From assembly GCF_000764535.1 (NCBI RefSeq), contig NZ_CP009571.1, forward strand, positions 744,001 through 808,000: a DNA stretch of 64,000 nt. The letters run 5' to 3'. This document shows, piece by piece, positions 1 to 8,232 of this stretch. The position numbers and the translations under genes were made by a program. The number at the start of each line of letters is the position of its first letter. The first letter of the stretch is position 1. Under the pieces are notes generated by a model, which worked only from the letters and a program-made list of their open reading frames with translations, was not told the origin of the DNA and did no database searches. This DNA is from Sphingomonas taxi. Its GTDB lineage: Bacteria; Pseudomonadota; Alphaproteobacteria; Sphingomonadales; Sphingomonadaceae.

Positions 1-542
1 GCCGACAGGCTGTAGGCGGTCGCGGCATAGGCGCCGGCGAAGCCGTGGCTGGTCGCCAATGCCCAGATCGAGCGCGACGCGCTCGCACCGCCGCCCTCGC
101 TGTTGGTGACGCCGGGCACCGCGCGGGCGGCATCTTCCGCCGCCAGCGCCCATTCGCGCAATTCGGCCGGGGTCGGCTCGTCGCCGTCGGCAAGGTCGAG
201 CAGCGGCGGCGCGCCATGCATCAGCCGGTCCTGCGGCGCGAGCCCGGCCCAGCGATCCTCGGGCGCCTCGCGTGCCATCGCGACGGCGCGGTCGACCAGC
301 GCATTGGTCGCGTCGGTCGACAGATCGGAGGTGGAGACGCTCGCCGACCGCTGGCCGACGAAGACGCGCAGGCCGAGTTCCTCGCTTTCCGAGCGGCCGA
401 CATCCTCCAGCGCGCCGAGGCGGACGGAGAGGTCGAGCGAGGCGTCGGCGGCGAAGACGGCATCGGCGGCGTCGGCTCCGGCACGGACGGCACGGGCGAC
501 GATATCGGCGGCGCGATCGCGCGCCTGATCGGGGGTCAGCAT
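1..542 (-). CDS. pmbA: TldD/PmbA family metalloprotease, N-terminal part (runs off the left edge)
   Basis: Reading leftwards from the ATG at 542 gives an uninterrupted frame to the window edge, about 180 residues. It begins MLTPDQARDRAADIVARAV and contains SVRLGALEDVGRSESEELG and RVFVGQRSASVSTSDLS, the typical N-terminal half of PmbA (TldE). Known role of the family: TldD and TldE form a cytoplasmic metalloprotease that trims modified peptides (microcin B17 maturation) and degrades unfolded peptides. The zinc site is carried by the TldD partner, not by PmbA. The start has only a weak upstream purine run. No other gene shares its operon inside the window. The family call is firm; PmbA rather than TldD is judged from the N-terminal pattern. 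Confidence 0.88.
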   Translation of the reverse strand, partial: MLTPDQARDRAADIVARAVRAGADAADAVFAADASLDLSVRLGALEDVGRSESEELGLRVFVGQRSASVSTSDLSTDATNALVDRAVAMAREAPEDRWAGLAPQDRLMHGAPPLLDLADGDEPTPAELREWALAAEDAARAVPGVTNSEGGGASASRSIWALATSHGFAGAYAATAYSLS

Positions 543-957
543 CGTTCCGACTTAGGGGGCCAGCCGGCGGGATGCTAGGCCCCGCAATTGTGGCGAATTA
601 AGGCAACGTGGACAAGATGGACACCTTAACGGAAACGATCCGGCCCCATCGTTTCCGTTTTTGCGATGATGGGAGAAGAACGGGTGCGACATGGCCGGCA
701 GTATACGGTGCCATCGCCGTGTAGGACATAGCGGGGCATGCGGGGTCAAGCCTACCGTAGGTCGACATTCCGTATCGGGATGCCACGGATTCGCAGAGGT
801 ACGGAGATGCTGGCGCCGTTGCATCCGTGGTTCCGTGGAAATCTCGTCTCGTCACGGAAGGACTGCGCCTCCCGAGGATCGGACACCTCCATGCCTTTGT
901 GAAACCCATCTTTGCAGCGAATCGTCCTCATTCAGCAGGTCGAACCGCTTCAAGTTG
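543..957. other. 415-bp intergenic region upstream of pmbA
   Basis: No convincing gene lies here. The short frames in it lack ribosome sites and family resemblance. It holds a terminator-like hairpin (628-662) and a possible promoter pointing at pmbA: TTGACC read on the minus strand at 744-749, with a weak -10 (TCCTAC) at 721-726. The 16 bases CTTGACCCCGCATGCC around this -35 also occur just before the tRNA-Gly gene (33372-33387). If this promoter is used, the pmbA mRNA has a leader of about 170 nt containing the hairpin. Confidence 0.4.
628..662 (+). terminator. Rho-independent-type hairpin with T-tract, orphan
   Basis: A perfect 12-bp inverted repeat (AACGGAAACGAT at 628-639 and ATCGTTTCCGTT at 648-659) with an 8-nt loop is followed by a run of Ts through 662 on the plus strand. 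No plus-strand gene ends here: pmbA starts leftwards at 542 and the reductase gene ends at 958, both on the minus strand. It could end a small plus-strand RNA, or act on the minus strand as a weaker (no T-run) hairpin in the pmbA leader or downstream of the reductase gene. Confidence 0.55.
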
Positions 958-1968
958 TTACCCAGCGCGATCCGGGACATTGGCACCCGAACCCTCCGGC
1001 AACAGCAATGCGATCTCGTCGATTTCGGCCGCGCTCAACCGGAACGTGGCGGCGGGCATCAGCGCGTCGACCTGCGTCGGCCGGCGAGCACCGACGATCG
1101 CTCCGGTGACAGCGGACTGACGGAGAACCCATGCGACGGCGACGACGGCCGGACTGACGCCATGTCGCTCGCCGATGGTGCGCATGCCATCGACCAACGC
1201 TAGATTGCGGCTTAACCGAGGTTCCCGAAAGTCGGCCCCGCGCGTCTTGCGCCAGTCATCATCGGGCAGTGCCGCGATGCGCACCGGTGTCATGCTGCCG
1301 GAGAGCAGTCCGGATTGCAGCGTCGAATATGGGATGACACCAACTCCAGCCTGTTCGCAGAACGGGAGGATATTATCCTCCACGTCGCGCATGATCGCCG
1401 AATAGGGCGGCTGCAGCGCAACTATGGGCGCGATCGCGAGGGCACGGCGTAATTGGGCGACGTCGAAATTCGAGACGCCGATCGCACGGATCTTACCGGC
1501 GCGCTGCAGGGTGGCCAATGCGTCAACCGCGGCCTCGATACCGTCGTCAGGATCGTCGGAGGAAAAAGCCGGCCAGTGGATTTGATAGAGATCGATGGTC
1601 TCCACCCCGAGGCGTCGCAAGCTCGCCTCGACCTCGCGGGTCAGGGACATCGGATCGAGTGAGTGGGATATCGCTCGCGTTGTCTCGTCCCATATCAGAC
1701 TGCCCTTGGTGAAGATCATCGGCCGCTTGGCCGCGTCCATCGCTTTGAGCATCTGCCCGACCACGACCTCGGCATGACCCAGGCCATAAACGGCCGCCGT
1801 ATCGATCCAGTTGAGCCCCCGTTCCACAGCACGCTCAAGTGTGGCGATGCTCTCGGCATCGTCTTGCGCGCCCCAGCCGAATTCCCAGTCCGGGCCGGCG
1901 ATTGCCCACGTTCCGAGGCCCAGCGGCGAAATGAGGAGATCGGACGATCCGAGACGACGCAACTTCAT
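958..1968 (-). CDS. Aldo/keto reductase family oxidoreductase
   Basis: 336 residues, a typical length for AKR proteins that reduce aldehydes or ketones with NADPH in the cytoplasm. The catalytic tetrad is visible: D56 and Y61 in NWIDTAAVYG, K88 in FTKGSL and H131 in YQIHWP. The AKR signature region GVSNF and the C-terminal cofactor part AIVGARRPTQV are present. The start at 1968 has a good ribosome site (AGGAG, 7 nt upstream). It is divergent from a LysR-type regulator across a 93-bp gap, the usual arrangement for a regulator and its target, so control by that regulator is inferred. The substrate cannot be told from sequence. Confidence 0.88.
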   Translation of the reverse strand: MKLRRLGSSDLLISPLGLGTWAIAGPDWEFGWGAQDDAESIATLERAVERGLNWIDTAAVYGLGHAEVVVGQMLKAMDAAKRPMIFTKGSLIWDETTRAISHSLDPMSLTREVEASLRRLGVETIDLYQIHWPAFSSDDPDDGIEAAVDALATLQRAGKIRAIGVSNFDVAQLRRALAIAPIVALQPPYSAIMRDVEDNILPFCEQAGVGVIPYSTLQSGLLSGSMTPVRIAALPDDDWRKTRGADFREPRLSRNLALVDGMRTIGERHGVSPAVVAVAWVLRQSAVTGAIVGARRPTQVDALMPAATFRLSAAEIDEIALLLPEGSGANVPDRAG

Positions 1969-2061
1969 GACGAGGCTCCTGCTGACGAATCGTCTATCGC
2001 AGGATGATGGCGTGCGGATTAGACGAGCTTTTCTCGATGCAGTGATGAGCGAGATTCAACA
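1969..2061. promoter_or_regulatory. Divergent promoter region between aldo/keto reductase and lysR
   Basis: These 93 bp separate the divergent starts. Two short inverted repeats are visible: GACGAATCGTC at 1984-1994, and CGAG/CTCG arms at 2024-2027 and 2033-2036. LysR proteins usually bind dyads containing T-N11-A in such gaps, so these are candidate operator pieces. No clear sigma-70 promoter was recognised. Confidence 0.4.
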
Positions 2062-2958
2062 ATGCCACCGGACCTTCAGGATCTTGCCACCTTCGCCGCG
2101 GTTGCGAGACATCGCAGCTTCCGCCGCGCTGCCGTGGAACGGCGAGTTTCCGCGTCGGCGATAAGCCATGCGATCCGCGCGCTCGAAGAACGACTGGGGG
2201 TGCGGCTCCTCAACCGTACGACGCGCAGCGTCATGCCGACCGAGGCCGGTGTCCGCCTGCTCGACCGACTGGAACCGGCGATGCAATCGATCAATGAGGC
2301 CTTGGCCGATCTGCGCGATCATCAGGACGTGCCGGTCGGACTAGTCCGCCTCAACGTGCCGCCTCCAGCAGCGCGGCTCATCTTCGCACCCCGGCTCGGC
2401 GCGTTCGCGGCCCGCTATCCTCGCGTACAACTGGAGATCGTATCCGACGACCGGCTGATCGACATCGTGCGCGAAAGCTTCGACGCGGGGGTGCGGTTTG
2501 GCGAAAGCCTCGCTGCGGACATGATCGCGGTGCCGGTCGGGCCGCCGCAGCGGTTCGTCGTTGTCGGATCGTCCGCCTATCTGGCATCATGCGCGTCGCC
2601 GGAGATGCCACAAGACCTCATCGGGCACCGGTGCATCAAACGGCGATTTACCGGCGGGAACCTGTATCAATGGCAGTTCGAAAAAAACGGGCACGCCGTC
2701 ACGATCGCCGTCGACGGCAATCTGACAACCGATGACGACGCCGTAATGGTGCGTGCGGCGATCGACGGCGCGGGCCTCGCCTATGTTTACGAAGACTATG
2801 CGCGGGAGGCGATCAATGCTGGAGCACTCACGACGGTGCTGGAGGATTGGTATCATCCACCGGCCTTGTTCTTCCTTTATTACACGAGCCGGCGCCACCT
2901 AGCGCCACCGCTTCGTGCTGTTGTGGATTTCTTTCGAACCGGGACTTCCGGGGCCTAG
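2062..2958 (+). CDS. LysR-family transcriptional regulator
   Basis: 298 residues, standard for the family. An N-terminal winged helix-turn-helix (about residues 5-63: SASAISHAIRALEERLGVRL, then NRTTRSVMPTEAG) is followed by a periplasmic-binding-protein-like effector domain (about 90-295). The start is the first ATG compatible with the HTH; its ribosome site is weak (GAGCGAGA). It is divergent from the aldo/keto reductase gene and probably controls it and itself. The body resembles regulators that activate oxidoreductase genes in response to small aldehydes or quinones, but the effector is unknown. Confidence 0.9.
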   Translation: MPPDLQDLATFAAVARHRSFRRAAVERRVSASAISHAIRALEERLGVRLLNRTTRSVMPTEAGVRLLDRLEPAMQSINEALADLRDHQDVPVGLVRLNVPPPAARLIFAPRLGAFAARYPRVQLEIVSDDRLIDIVRESFDAGVRFGESLAADMIAVPVGPPQRFVVVGSSAYLASCASPEMPQDLIGHRCIKRRFTGGNLYQWQFEKNGHAVTIAVDGNLTTDDDAVMVRAAIDGAGLAYVYEDYAREAINAGALTTVLEDWYHPPALFFLYYTSRRHLAPPLRAVVDFFRTGTSGA

Positions 2959-2968
2959 GTGCCCCCCA

Positions 2969-3883
2969 TCATCCCGCCGCCGATGTCCCCACGACGACGC
3001 AGGCGAGGAACATCAGCAGGCCGGCGAAGCGGTTGCTGCGGAAGCGGGCGAGCGCATTGCCGCCGTCGTCGGGGCGGAGCGTCGCGACCTGCCAGAGGAG
3101 ATGCGCGGCGACCGGGAGCAGCGCGAGCAAGGCGACCGGGTCCGGCCGGACGCGCCAGATCGCCGCCGCCCAGCAGGCGAGTGCCAGCGCGTAGAAGAGT
3201 GCGGTGCCGCCCCTGACGTGCGCGCCCATGCGCAGCGCCGACGAGCGGACGCCGATCAGCGCGTCGTCCTCGCGGTCCTGCAGCGCGTAGATCGTGTCGT
3301 AGCCGATCGTCCAGGCGATGCAGCCGGCGTAGAGCAGCCACATCGGCAGCGACAGGTCGCCGGCGACCTCGCTCCAGCCGACCAGCGCCGCCCAGGAGAA
3401 GACGAGGCCGAGCCACGCCTGCGGCCACCAGGTGATCCGCTTCATGAATGGATAAGCGGCGACCGGGGCGAGGCTGGCCAGCGCGACGCCGCCGGCGAGC
3501 GGGCGGAGCTGGACGAGGACGACGAGGCCGATCAGGCAGAGGACGAGCAGCCAGACCCAGGCGAGCTTGAGCGAGACGAGACCGCTCGGGATGGGCCGCG
3601 CACGCGTGCGCGCGACCTGTGCGTCGAGGTCGCGGTCGACGATGTCGTTGTAGACGCACCCCGCCCCGCGCATCGCGATGCTGCCGGCGAGGATCCACAG
3701 GATCAGCGGCCAGCGCGTCAGCGTGCCGCCGGCGAGCGCCACCGCCCACGCCCCCGGCCAGAACAGCAGCCACCAGCCGATCGGCCGGTCGAGCCGGGCG
3801 AGCAGCGCGAGGCCGCGCGCGGTCGGCGGGAGGCGGCCGACGAGGCCGCGGTGTTCGCTGTCGGGGACGATCTCGGCTGACAT
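2969..3883 (-). CDS. ubiA: 4-hydroxybenzoate polyprenyltransferase
   Basis: About 304 residues. An integral inner-membrane prenyltransferase that attaches the polyprenyl tail to 4-hydroxybenzoate in ubiquinone synthesis. The first Asp-rich motif is NDIVDRDLD (about residues 79-87) and the second is in YALQDREDD (about 200-208); these bind the Mg-diphosphate. Eight or so hydrophobic helices are visible, with the family context LDRPIGWWLLFWP near the N terminus. I chose the ATG at 3883 because AAAGGCGG lies just upstream; an in-frame ATG at 3925 would add 14 residues. It faces the lysR gene with a 10-bp gap and stands alone in its orientation. Confidence 0.93.
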   Translation of the reverse strand: MSAEIVPDSEHRGLVGRLPPTARGLALLARLDRPIGWWLLFWPGAWAVALAGGTLTRWPLILWILAGSIAMRGAGCVYNDIVDRDLDAQVARTRARPIPSGLVSLKLAWVWLLVLCLIGLVVLVQLRPLAGGVALASLAPVAAYPFMKRITWWPQAWLGLVFSWAALVGWSEVAGDLSLPMWLLYAGCIAWTIGYDTIYALQDREDDALIGVRSSALRMGAHVRGGTALFYALALACWAAAIWRVRPDPVALLALLPVAAHLLWQVATLRPDDGGNALARFRSNRFAGLLMFLACVVVGTSAAG

Positions 3884-3975
3884 GGCCCGCCTTTGCCGTG
3901 CAATCGCCGCCGCGGGCAAGGGCATGGGCGTGCTTTTGCCTCGCTATCGCGGCGGACTTGCGGCAATCGCGATGG

Positions 3976-4149
3976 ATGATCGGGTTGTCGGTAGCGGTGG
4001 GACGGTTCGTGGAGGCGCTCTTCTGGGCGATCCTGCGCGTCGCCGGCGTGATTACCGTCGCCGTCGTCGCGGTGGCGGCGGCGGCGTTGCTGGCCTGGAT
4101 CGTCGCACGCAAATTATGGGCGCGGCAACGCCGCAAAAGAGGATCATGA
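3976..4149 (+). CDS. Small single-span membrane protein, translationally coupled to rsmE
   Basis: A 57-residue frame with one strong transmembrane segment (about residues 22-44, VAGVITVAVVAVAAAALLAW) and a basic tail (RKLWARQRRKRGS). Its TGA overlaps the rsmE ATG as ATGA (4146-4149), the coupling seen at many real gene junctions in this window. No clear ribosome site precedes the chosen ATG, and the frame stays open upstream into the ubiA antisense region, so the start is uncertain. No family recognised. The positive-inside rule would place the C terminus in the cytoplasm. Confidence 0.4.
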   Translation: MIGLSVAVGRFVEALFWAILRVAGVITVAVVAVAAAALLAWIVARKLWARQRRKRGS

Positions 4150-4895
4150 CCGCCACCCCTGCCTGGCCGCCGCAATCGACGCCGCGGCTGTTCGTCGAGA
4201 CCGAGCTGGCGCCGGGGCCGCTGCGTATCGACGGGCCGGCGGCGCATTATCTCGTCGCGGTGATGCGGATGGCGCCGGGCGATCCGGTGAAAGTGTTCGA
4301 CGACATCACCGGCGAATGGCTCGCCACCGCCGCCAGCGTCGGCAAGCGCGAGCTGATTGTCGACGTGTCGACACGGTTGCGGCCGCGTGAGCCGGTGCCT
4401 GACCTGTGGCTGTGCGCGGCGCCGCTCAAGAAGGGGCGGATCGACTGGCTGGTCGAGAAAGCGTGCGAACTGGGCGTCGACCGGCTGGTGCCGGTGGTGA
4501 CGCAGCGGACGATCGTCGACCGGCCCAAGCTCGACCGGCTGCGCAGTCATATGATCGAGGCGGCGGAGCAATGCGCGCGGACCGCTTTGCCCGTGCTCGC
4601 CGAGTCGGTGAAGCTGGCGGCGCTGCTGCGCGACTGGCCGGCGGAGCGGACGCTGTTCTTCGCCGACGAGACCGGCGGGCTGCCCGCCTTCGCGGCGATG
4701 CGCGCGCGGCGCGGGCCGGCGGCGATCCTGATCGGGCCGGAGGGCGGCTTCACCGAGGAGGAACGCGCCGCGATCCGTGCGTTGCCGCAGGCGGTGGGGA
4801 TCGGCCTCGGCCCGCGCATCCTGCGCGCGGATACCGCGGCGGCGGCGGCGGTTTCGCTGTGGATGGCGGCTTGCGGGGACTGGCAGGAAGACTGA
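4146..4895 (+). CDS. rsmE: 16S rRNA m3U1498 methyltransferase
   Basis: 249 residues, normal for RsmE. It methylates N3 of U1498 of 16S rRNA in the assembled 30S subunit using S-adenosylmethionine. It shows an N-terminal PUA-like domain and a C-terminal SPOUT (knotted) domain with the family hallmarks EQCAR (about 141-145), GPEGG (about 196-200) and LGPRILRADTA (about 222-232). The ATG at 4146 is in ATGA overlap with the upstream small membrane protein. gshA follows 37 bp downstream in the same direction, probably with its own ribosome site in the same transcript. Confidence 0.95.
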   Translation: MTATPAWPPQSTPRLFVETELAPGPLRIDGPAAHYLVAVMRMAPGDPVKVFDDITGEWLATAASVGKRELIVDVSTRLRPREPVPDLWLCAAPLKKGRIDWLVEKACELGVDRLVPVVTQRTIVDRPKLDRLRSHMIEAAEQCARTALPVLAESVKLAALLRDWPAERTLFFADETGGLPAFAAMRARRGPAAILIGPEGGFTEEERAAIRALPQAVGIGLGPRILRADTAAAAAVSLWMAACGDWQED

Positions 4896-4932
4896 CTGGC
4901 GCCGCCGTTCATCCCCGCGTAAGGGCGCGATC

Positions 4933-6306
4933 ATGACGACCAAGACCGAGAGCGCCACGACCTCGCCCATCATCGAGTCGCGCGACCAGCTGATCGCGCA
5001 TTTCGCGCGTGGCGAGAAGCCCGCCGACCGCTGGCGGATCGGCACCGAACACGAGAAATTCGTCTATCGCCAGAGCGATCATGCCGCGCCGAGCTGGGAC
5101 GAGCCGGGCGGCATCCGCGACCTGCTCAACGAGCTCCAGCAATATGGCTGGCAGCCGGTCGAGGAAGGCGGCAAGATCATCGCGCTTAACGGCGCCGACG
5201 GCAGCGTCAGCCTCGAGCCGGCGGGGCAGTTCGAACTGTCGGGCGCGCCGCTCGACAATCTGCACCAGACCTGCGCCGAGACGGGGCGGCATCTGGAGCA
5301 GGTGAAGGCGGCGGGCGAGAAGCTCGGCATCGGCTTCCTCGGGCTCGGCATGTGGCCGGACAAGCGCCGCGACGAGCTGCCGATCATGCCCAAGGGCCGC
5401 TATGCGATCATGCTGAGACATATGCCGCGGGTCGGCAGCATGGGGCTCGATATGATGCTGCGCACCTGCACGATCCAGGTCAACCTCGACTACGCTTCGG
5501 AAGCCGACATGGTGAAGAAGTTCCGCGTCGGGCTTGCGTTGCAGCCGATGGCGACCGCGCTGTTCGCCAATTCGCCGTTCACCGAGGGCAAGCCCAACGG
5601 CTTCCTGTCGTATCGCAGCCATATCTGGTCGGACACCGATCCGGCGCGCACCGGCATGCTGCCGTTCGTGTCCGAGGACGGCTTCGGCTACGAACGCTAC
5701 GCCGACTATATGCTCGATGTGCCGATGTACTTCGTCTATCGCGACGGCCGCTATATCGACGCCGCGGGCCTGTCGTTCCGCGACTTTCTCAAGGGCGAAC
5801 TCAGCGTCCTGCCCGGCGAGAAGCCGAGCATCGACGACTGGAACGACCACCTGTCGACCGCCTTCCCCGAGGTGCGGCTCAAGACCTTCCTCGAGATGCG
5901 CGGCGCCGATGGCGGGCCGTGGAACAAGATCTGCGCGCTTCCCGCCTTCTGGGTCGGGCTGCTCTACGACAACCAAGCGCTGGACGCGGCGTGGGACCTC
6001 GTCAAGGACTGGTCGATGGAGGATCGCGAGGCGCTGCGTTCGGCGGTGCCGAAGCTGGCACTCGACGCGCCGCTGCCGGGTGGCGGGCGGCTCGGGGATA
6101 TCGCCGGGCAGGTGCTCGACATCGCCCACGCCGGTCTCGCCGCGCGGGGCCGTGGCAACGGCATGGGTGACAACGAGACCGGCTTCCTCGACCCGCTGCG
6201 CGAGGTGGTGCGATCGGGCAAGGTGCCCGCGCAAGTGCTGCTCGACCGCTATCACGGCGAATGGGCGGGCGACCTGTCGCGCGTTTATGACGAGGCAAGC
6301 TTCTAA
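4933..6306 (+). CDS. gshA: Glutamate--cysteine ligase, plant/alphaproteobacterial type
   Basis: 457 residues. Catalyses ATP-dependent joining of L-glutamate and L-cysteine, the first step of glutathione synthesis, in the cytoplasm. The sequence (WRIGTEHEKFVY near residue 38, LEPAGQFELSGAPL, HMPRVGSMGLDMMLRTCTIQ, WSDTDPARTGMLPFV) matches the GCS2/plant-type ligases rather than the E. coli GshA type. The ATG at 4933 is preceded by AAGGGCGC. The upstream open frame extends into rsmE but has no support. It ends 3 bp before the convergent ppk2 stop, so there is no room for a separate terminator. Confidence 0.95.
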   Translation: MTTKTESATTSPIIESRDQLIAHFARGEKPADRWRIGTEHEKFVYRQSDHAAPSWDEPGGIRDLLNELQQYGWQPVEEGGKIIALNGADGSVSLEPAGQFELSGAPLDNLHQTCAETGRHLEQVKAAGEKLGIGFLGLGMWPDKRRDELPIMPKGRYAIMLRHMPRVGSMGLDMMLRTCTIQVNLDYASEADMVKKFRVGLALQPMATALFANSPFTEGKPNGFLSYRSHIWSDTDPARTGMLPFVSEDGFGYERYADYMLDVPMYFVYRDGRYIDAAGLSFRDFLKGELSVLPGEKPSIDDWNDHLSTAFPEVRLKTFLEMRGADGGPWNKICALPAFWVGLLYDNQALDAAWDLVKDWSMEDREALRSAVPKLALDAPLPGGGRLGDIAGQVLDIAHAGLAARGRGNGMGDNETGFLDPLREVVRSGKVPAQVLLDRYHGEWAGDLSRVYDEASF

Positions 6307-6309
6307 CCG

Positions 6310-7083
6310 TCAGTCGAGGCCCAGTGCCGCCCGTGCGACGCGCTCCACCTCCGGGTCGAGCGCCGGCGGGGTCATGTCGACGTTCGCCTCGAGATGGTCG
6401 GCGATCGCGGTGAGGGCGTGGATGCGTGCGGCCTTCTTGTCGTTGCCGTTGATCACCGTCCACGGCGCGCCGCCGGTGTCGGTGCGCGCGAACATGTCGT
6501 GCATCGCCGCCAGATAGTCGGCGCGGCGGGCGCGGTTGCGATAGTCGTCGAGGCCGGTCTTCCAGCGCTTCCATGGGTCGTCGAGCCGGTCTTCGAGCCG
6601 GCGATCCTGCTCGGCCTGAGAGACGTGGACGAACAGCTTGATCAGCGTGGTGCCGCCGGCGATCAGATCGGCCTCGAAGGCGTTGATCTCCTCATAGGCG
6701 CGATGCCACTCGGCCTCGCTGGCATAGCCCTCGACGCGCTCGACGAGGACGCGGCCGTACCAGCTGCGGTCGAAGATCGCGATGTCGCCGGGCGCGGGCA
6801 GCGCGCGGCCGAAACGCCACAGGAAGTCGTGCGCCTTTTCCTCGTCGGTCGGCGCGGCGATCGGGTGGACGGCGAAGTGACGCGGGTCCCAGTCGGCGGT
6901 GAGGCGCTGGATGATGCCGCCCTTCCCCGCCGCGTCCCAGCCCTCGAACATCACGACGGCGCGGCGGTCGTGGACGATATGCGCGACGAGGATGCGCTCC
7001 AGCCGGTCCTGCAACGCGGCGAGATCGCGCTTGTAATGGCCCTTATAGGGCTTGGTCTTTTCGAAATCGGCAAGATCGATCAC
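6310..7083 (-). CDS. ppk2: Polyphosphate kinase 2 family protein
   Basis: About 257 residues. PPK2 enzymes use polyphosphate to phosphorylate nucleotides (or the reverse). The P-loop FEGWDAAGKGG (about 46-56), Walker B FDRSWYGR (about 104-111) and the lid region with KRWKTGLDDYRNR are clear. A perfect Shine-Dalgarno AAGGAGG sits at the 5' end. It abuts the ATG at 7092 with no spacer but is 9 nt from the GTG at 7083, so I take the GTG; starts at 7092 or 7104 would add 3 or 7 residues. A separate PPK1 (25.3-27.5 kb) occurs in this window. Class I versus III nucleotide preference cannot be judged by eye. Confidence 0.92.
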   Translation of the reverse strand: MIDLADFEKTKPYKGHYKRDLAALQDRLERILVAHIVHDRRAVVMFEGWDAAGKGGIIQRLTADWDPRHFAVHPIAAPTDEEKAHDFLWRFGRALPAPGDIAIFDRSWYGRVLVERVEGYASEAEWHRAYEEINAFEADLIAGGTTLIKLFVHVSQAEQDRRLEDRLDDPWKRWKTGLDDYRNRARRADYLAAMHDMFARTDTGGAPWTVINGNDKKAARIHALTAIADHLEANVDMTPPALDPEVERVARAALGLD

Positions 7084-7165
7084 GCGCGGCATCCTCCTTG
7101 GCATCGCTGCGTCGAACGCACCAGTCGCGCGTGCGGCTCAGCGATGCGTCGAGAAATAGCGACGC

Positions 7166-8218
7166 TCAGTCGGTCGGGCCGTGCCAGTCGATCCACGCGC
7201 CATAAGCGTGGCAGGTGCCGAGATGATGCGTGGCGCCGTCCGGCCAGACGGTCAGCGACAAATGGACGGCATCGCGGGGCGTGGTCCATTCGAAGCCGAT
7301 GCGGGCGAGCGGGCGCGTCGCGGTGGCGCGTGCGCCCGCGTCGCGGAACGCCGCCTCGACGGTCTGGCGGCGGACCGGATCGAGATATTGCAGCGCCATC
7401 GAATGGACGATGATCCGGCAGCGCCCCTCCGGCTGCGGCCGGGCGAGCTGGTCGGGCAGCCAGAGTGCGATGTCGCCCGCATCGACCTGCGGCGGCCGTT
7501 CGCGGGCGATCGCCAGCGCGGCGGCGAGCCGCGCGGCGCGATCGTGCTGGTCCGCCCAGATATAGGCCATCAACCGCGCGCGGGCGGCGGCATCACCGAC
7601 GTCGACCGGGCGCAGGTCGACGCCGCATGCCGAGACGATCTCGACCGGGCGGACCGGCGGCGGCGCGCCGCGCCACGCCGGCGCGACGCGCACCGGCGAT
7701 CCCGCCAGGCCGACGGTGCGGCCGCCGAGGTCGTAGACATAGCGATCGAGATTGAGGTTGAGTCCCGCGCTGGCGCCGAGTTCGCGCAGCTCGCAGGGCA
7801 TGTCGTGATGCGCGCGCGCGACCATCAGCGCCGCCATGATCGCCGCGGTGCGCCCGACCTCGTTGGTCTGCGGCGGGTCGCGCATCCATTCGACGATGAC
7901 GTCGTCCGCCACCGCCAGCGCCTCGCCGATGACGCGATCGAAGTCGCCCGCCTGATCGCGGTACAGCGCGGCGAGCGCGGGCAGCGTTTCGCCGCGCGCG
8001 ACCGCATGAAGCGCGGCGTTGAAGCGCATCGCCAACGCGTCGGCGGCGACGTCGCGCGGCCAGGCGGCGATCAGCGCGGCGGTGCGCGGCGCCTGATGCA
8101 ATTGGCGCTCCGCCGCCTCCAGTACGGTGGCGACGAAGCTCGATCCCATCTCGCGGACCGCGGCGGCCTGCCGTCGCAGCGGCCCGCGGTCGGCGGCGTC
8201 GTCAGACGTGGCGATCAT
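7166..8218 (-). CDS. DUF2332 family protein
   Basis: About 350 residues. The pattern (RHQAA-like N terminus LRRQAAAVREMGSSF, ELGASAGLNLNLDRYVYDLGG, GVDLRPVDVGD, LMAYIWADQHDR, IVHSMALQYL, a C-terminal HLGTCHAYGAWIDW) fits the DUF2332 family. Its members look like SAM-methyltransferase-fold proteins but have no settled function. The chosen ATG at 8218 is 15 nt after the chemoreceptor stop; a TTG at 8248 would overlap that gene instead. It is probably co-transcribed with the upstream chemoreceptor gene and perhaps the downstream ppk2, without an obvious functional link. Confidence 0.82.
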   Translation of the reverse strand: MIATSDDAADRGPLRRQAAAVREMGSSFVATVLEAAERQLHQAPRTAALIAAWPRDVAADALAMRFNAALHAVARGETLPALAALYRDQAGDFDRVIGEALAVADDVIVEWMRDPPQTNEVGRTAAIMAALMVARAHHDMPCELRELGASAGLNLNLDRYVYDLGGRTVGLAGSPVRVAPAWRGAPPPVRPVEIVSACGVDLRPVDVGDAAARARLMAYIWADQHDRAARLAAALAIARERPPQVDAGDIALWLPDQLARPQPEGRCRIIVHSMALQYLDPVRRQTVEAAFRDAGARATATRPLARIGFEWTTPRDAVHLSLTVWPDGATHHLGTCHAYGAWIDWHGPTD

Positions 8219-8232
8219 CCCGGTCAGGACGG

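Noticed and set aside
598..909. A 103-codon minus-strand ORF in the gap upstream of pmbA
   Set aside because: It crosses the terminator-like hairpin, has no ribosome site and no recognisable fold; better explained as leader or promoter DNA.
2955..5045. A 696-codon minus-strand frame opposite rsmE and overlapping ubiA
   Set aside because: Arg/Pro/His-rich translation without any family pattern, while ubiA, rsmE and gshA in the other frames are clear.
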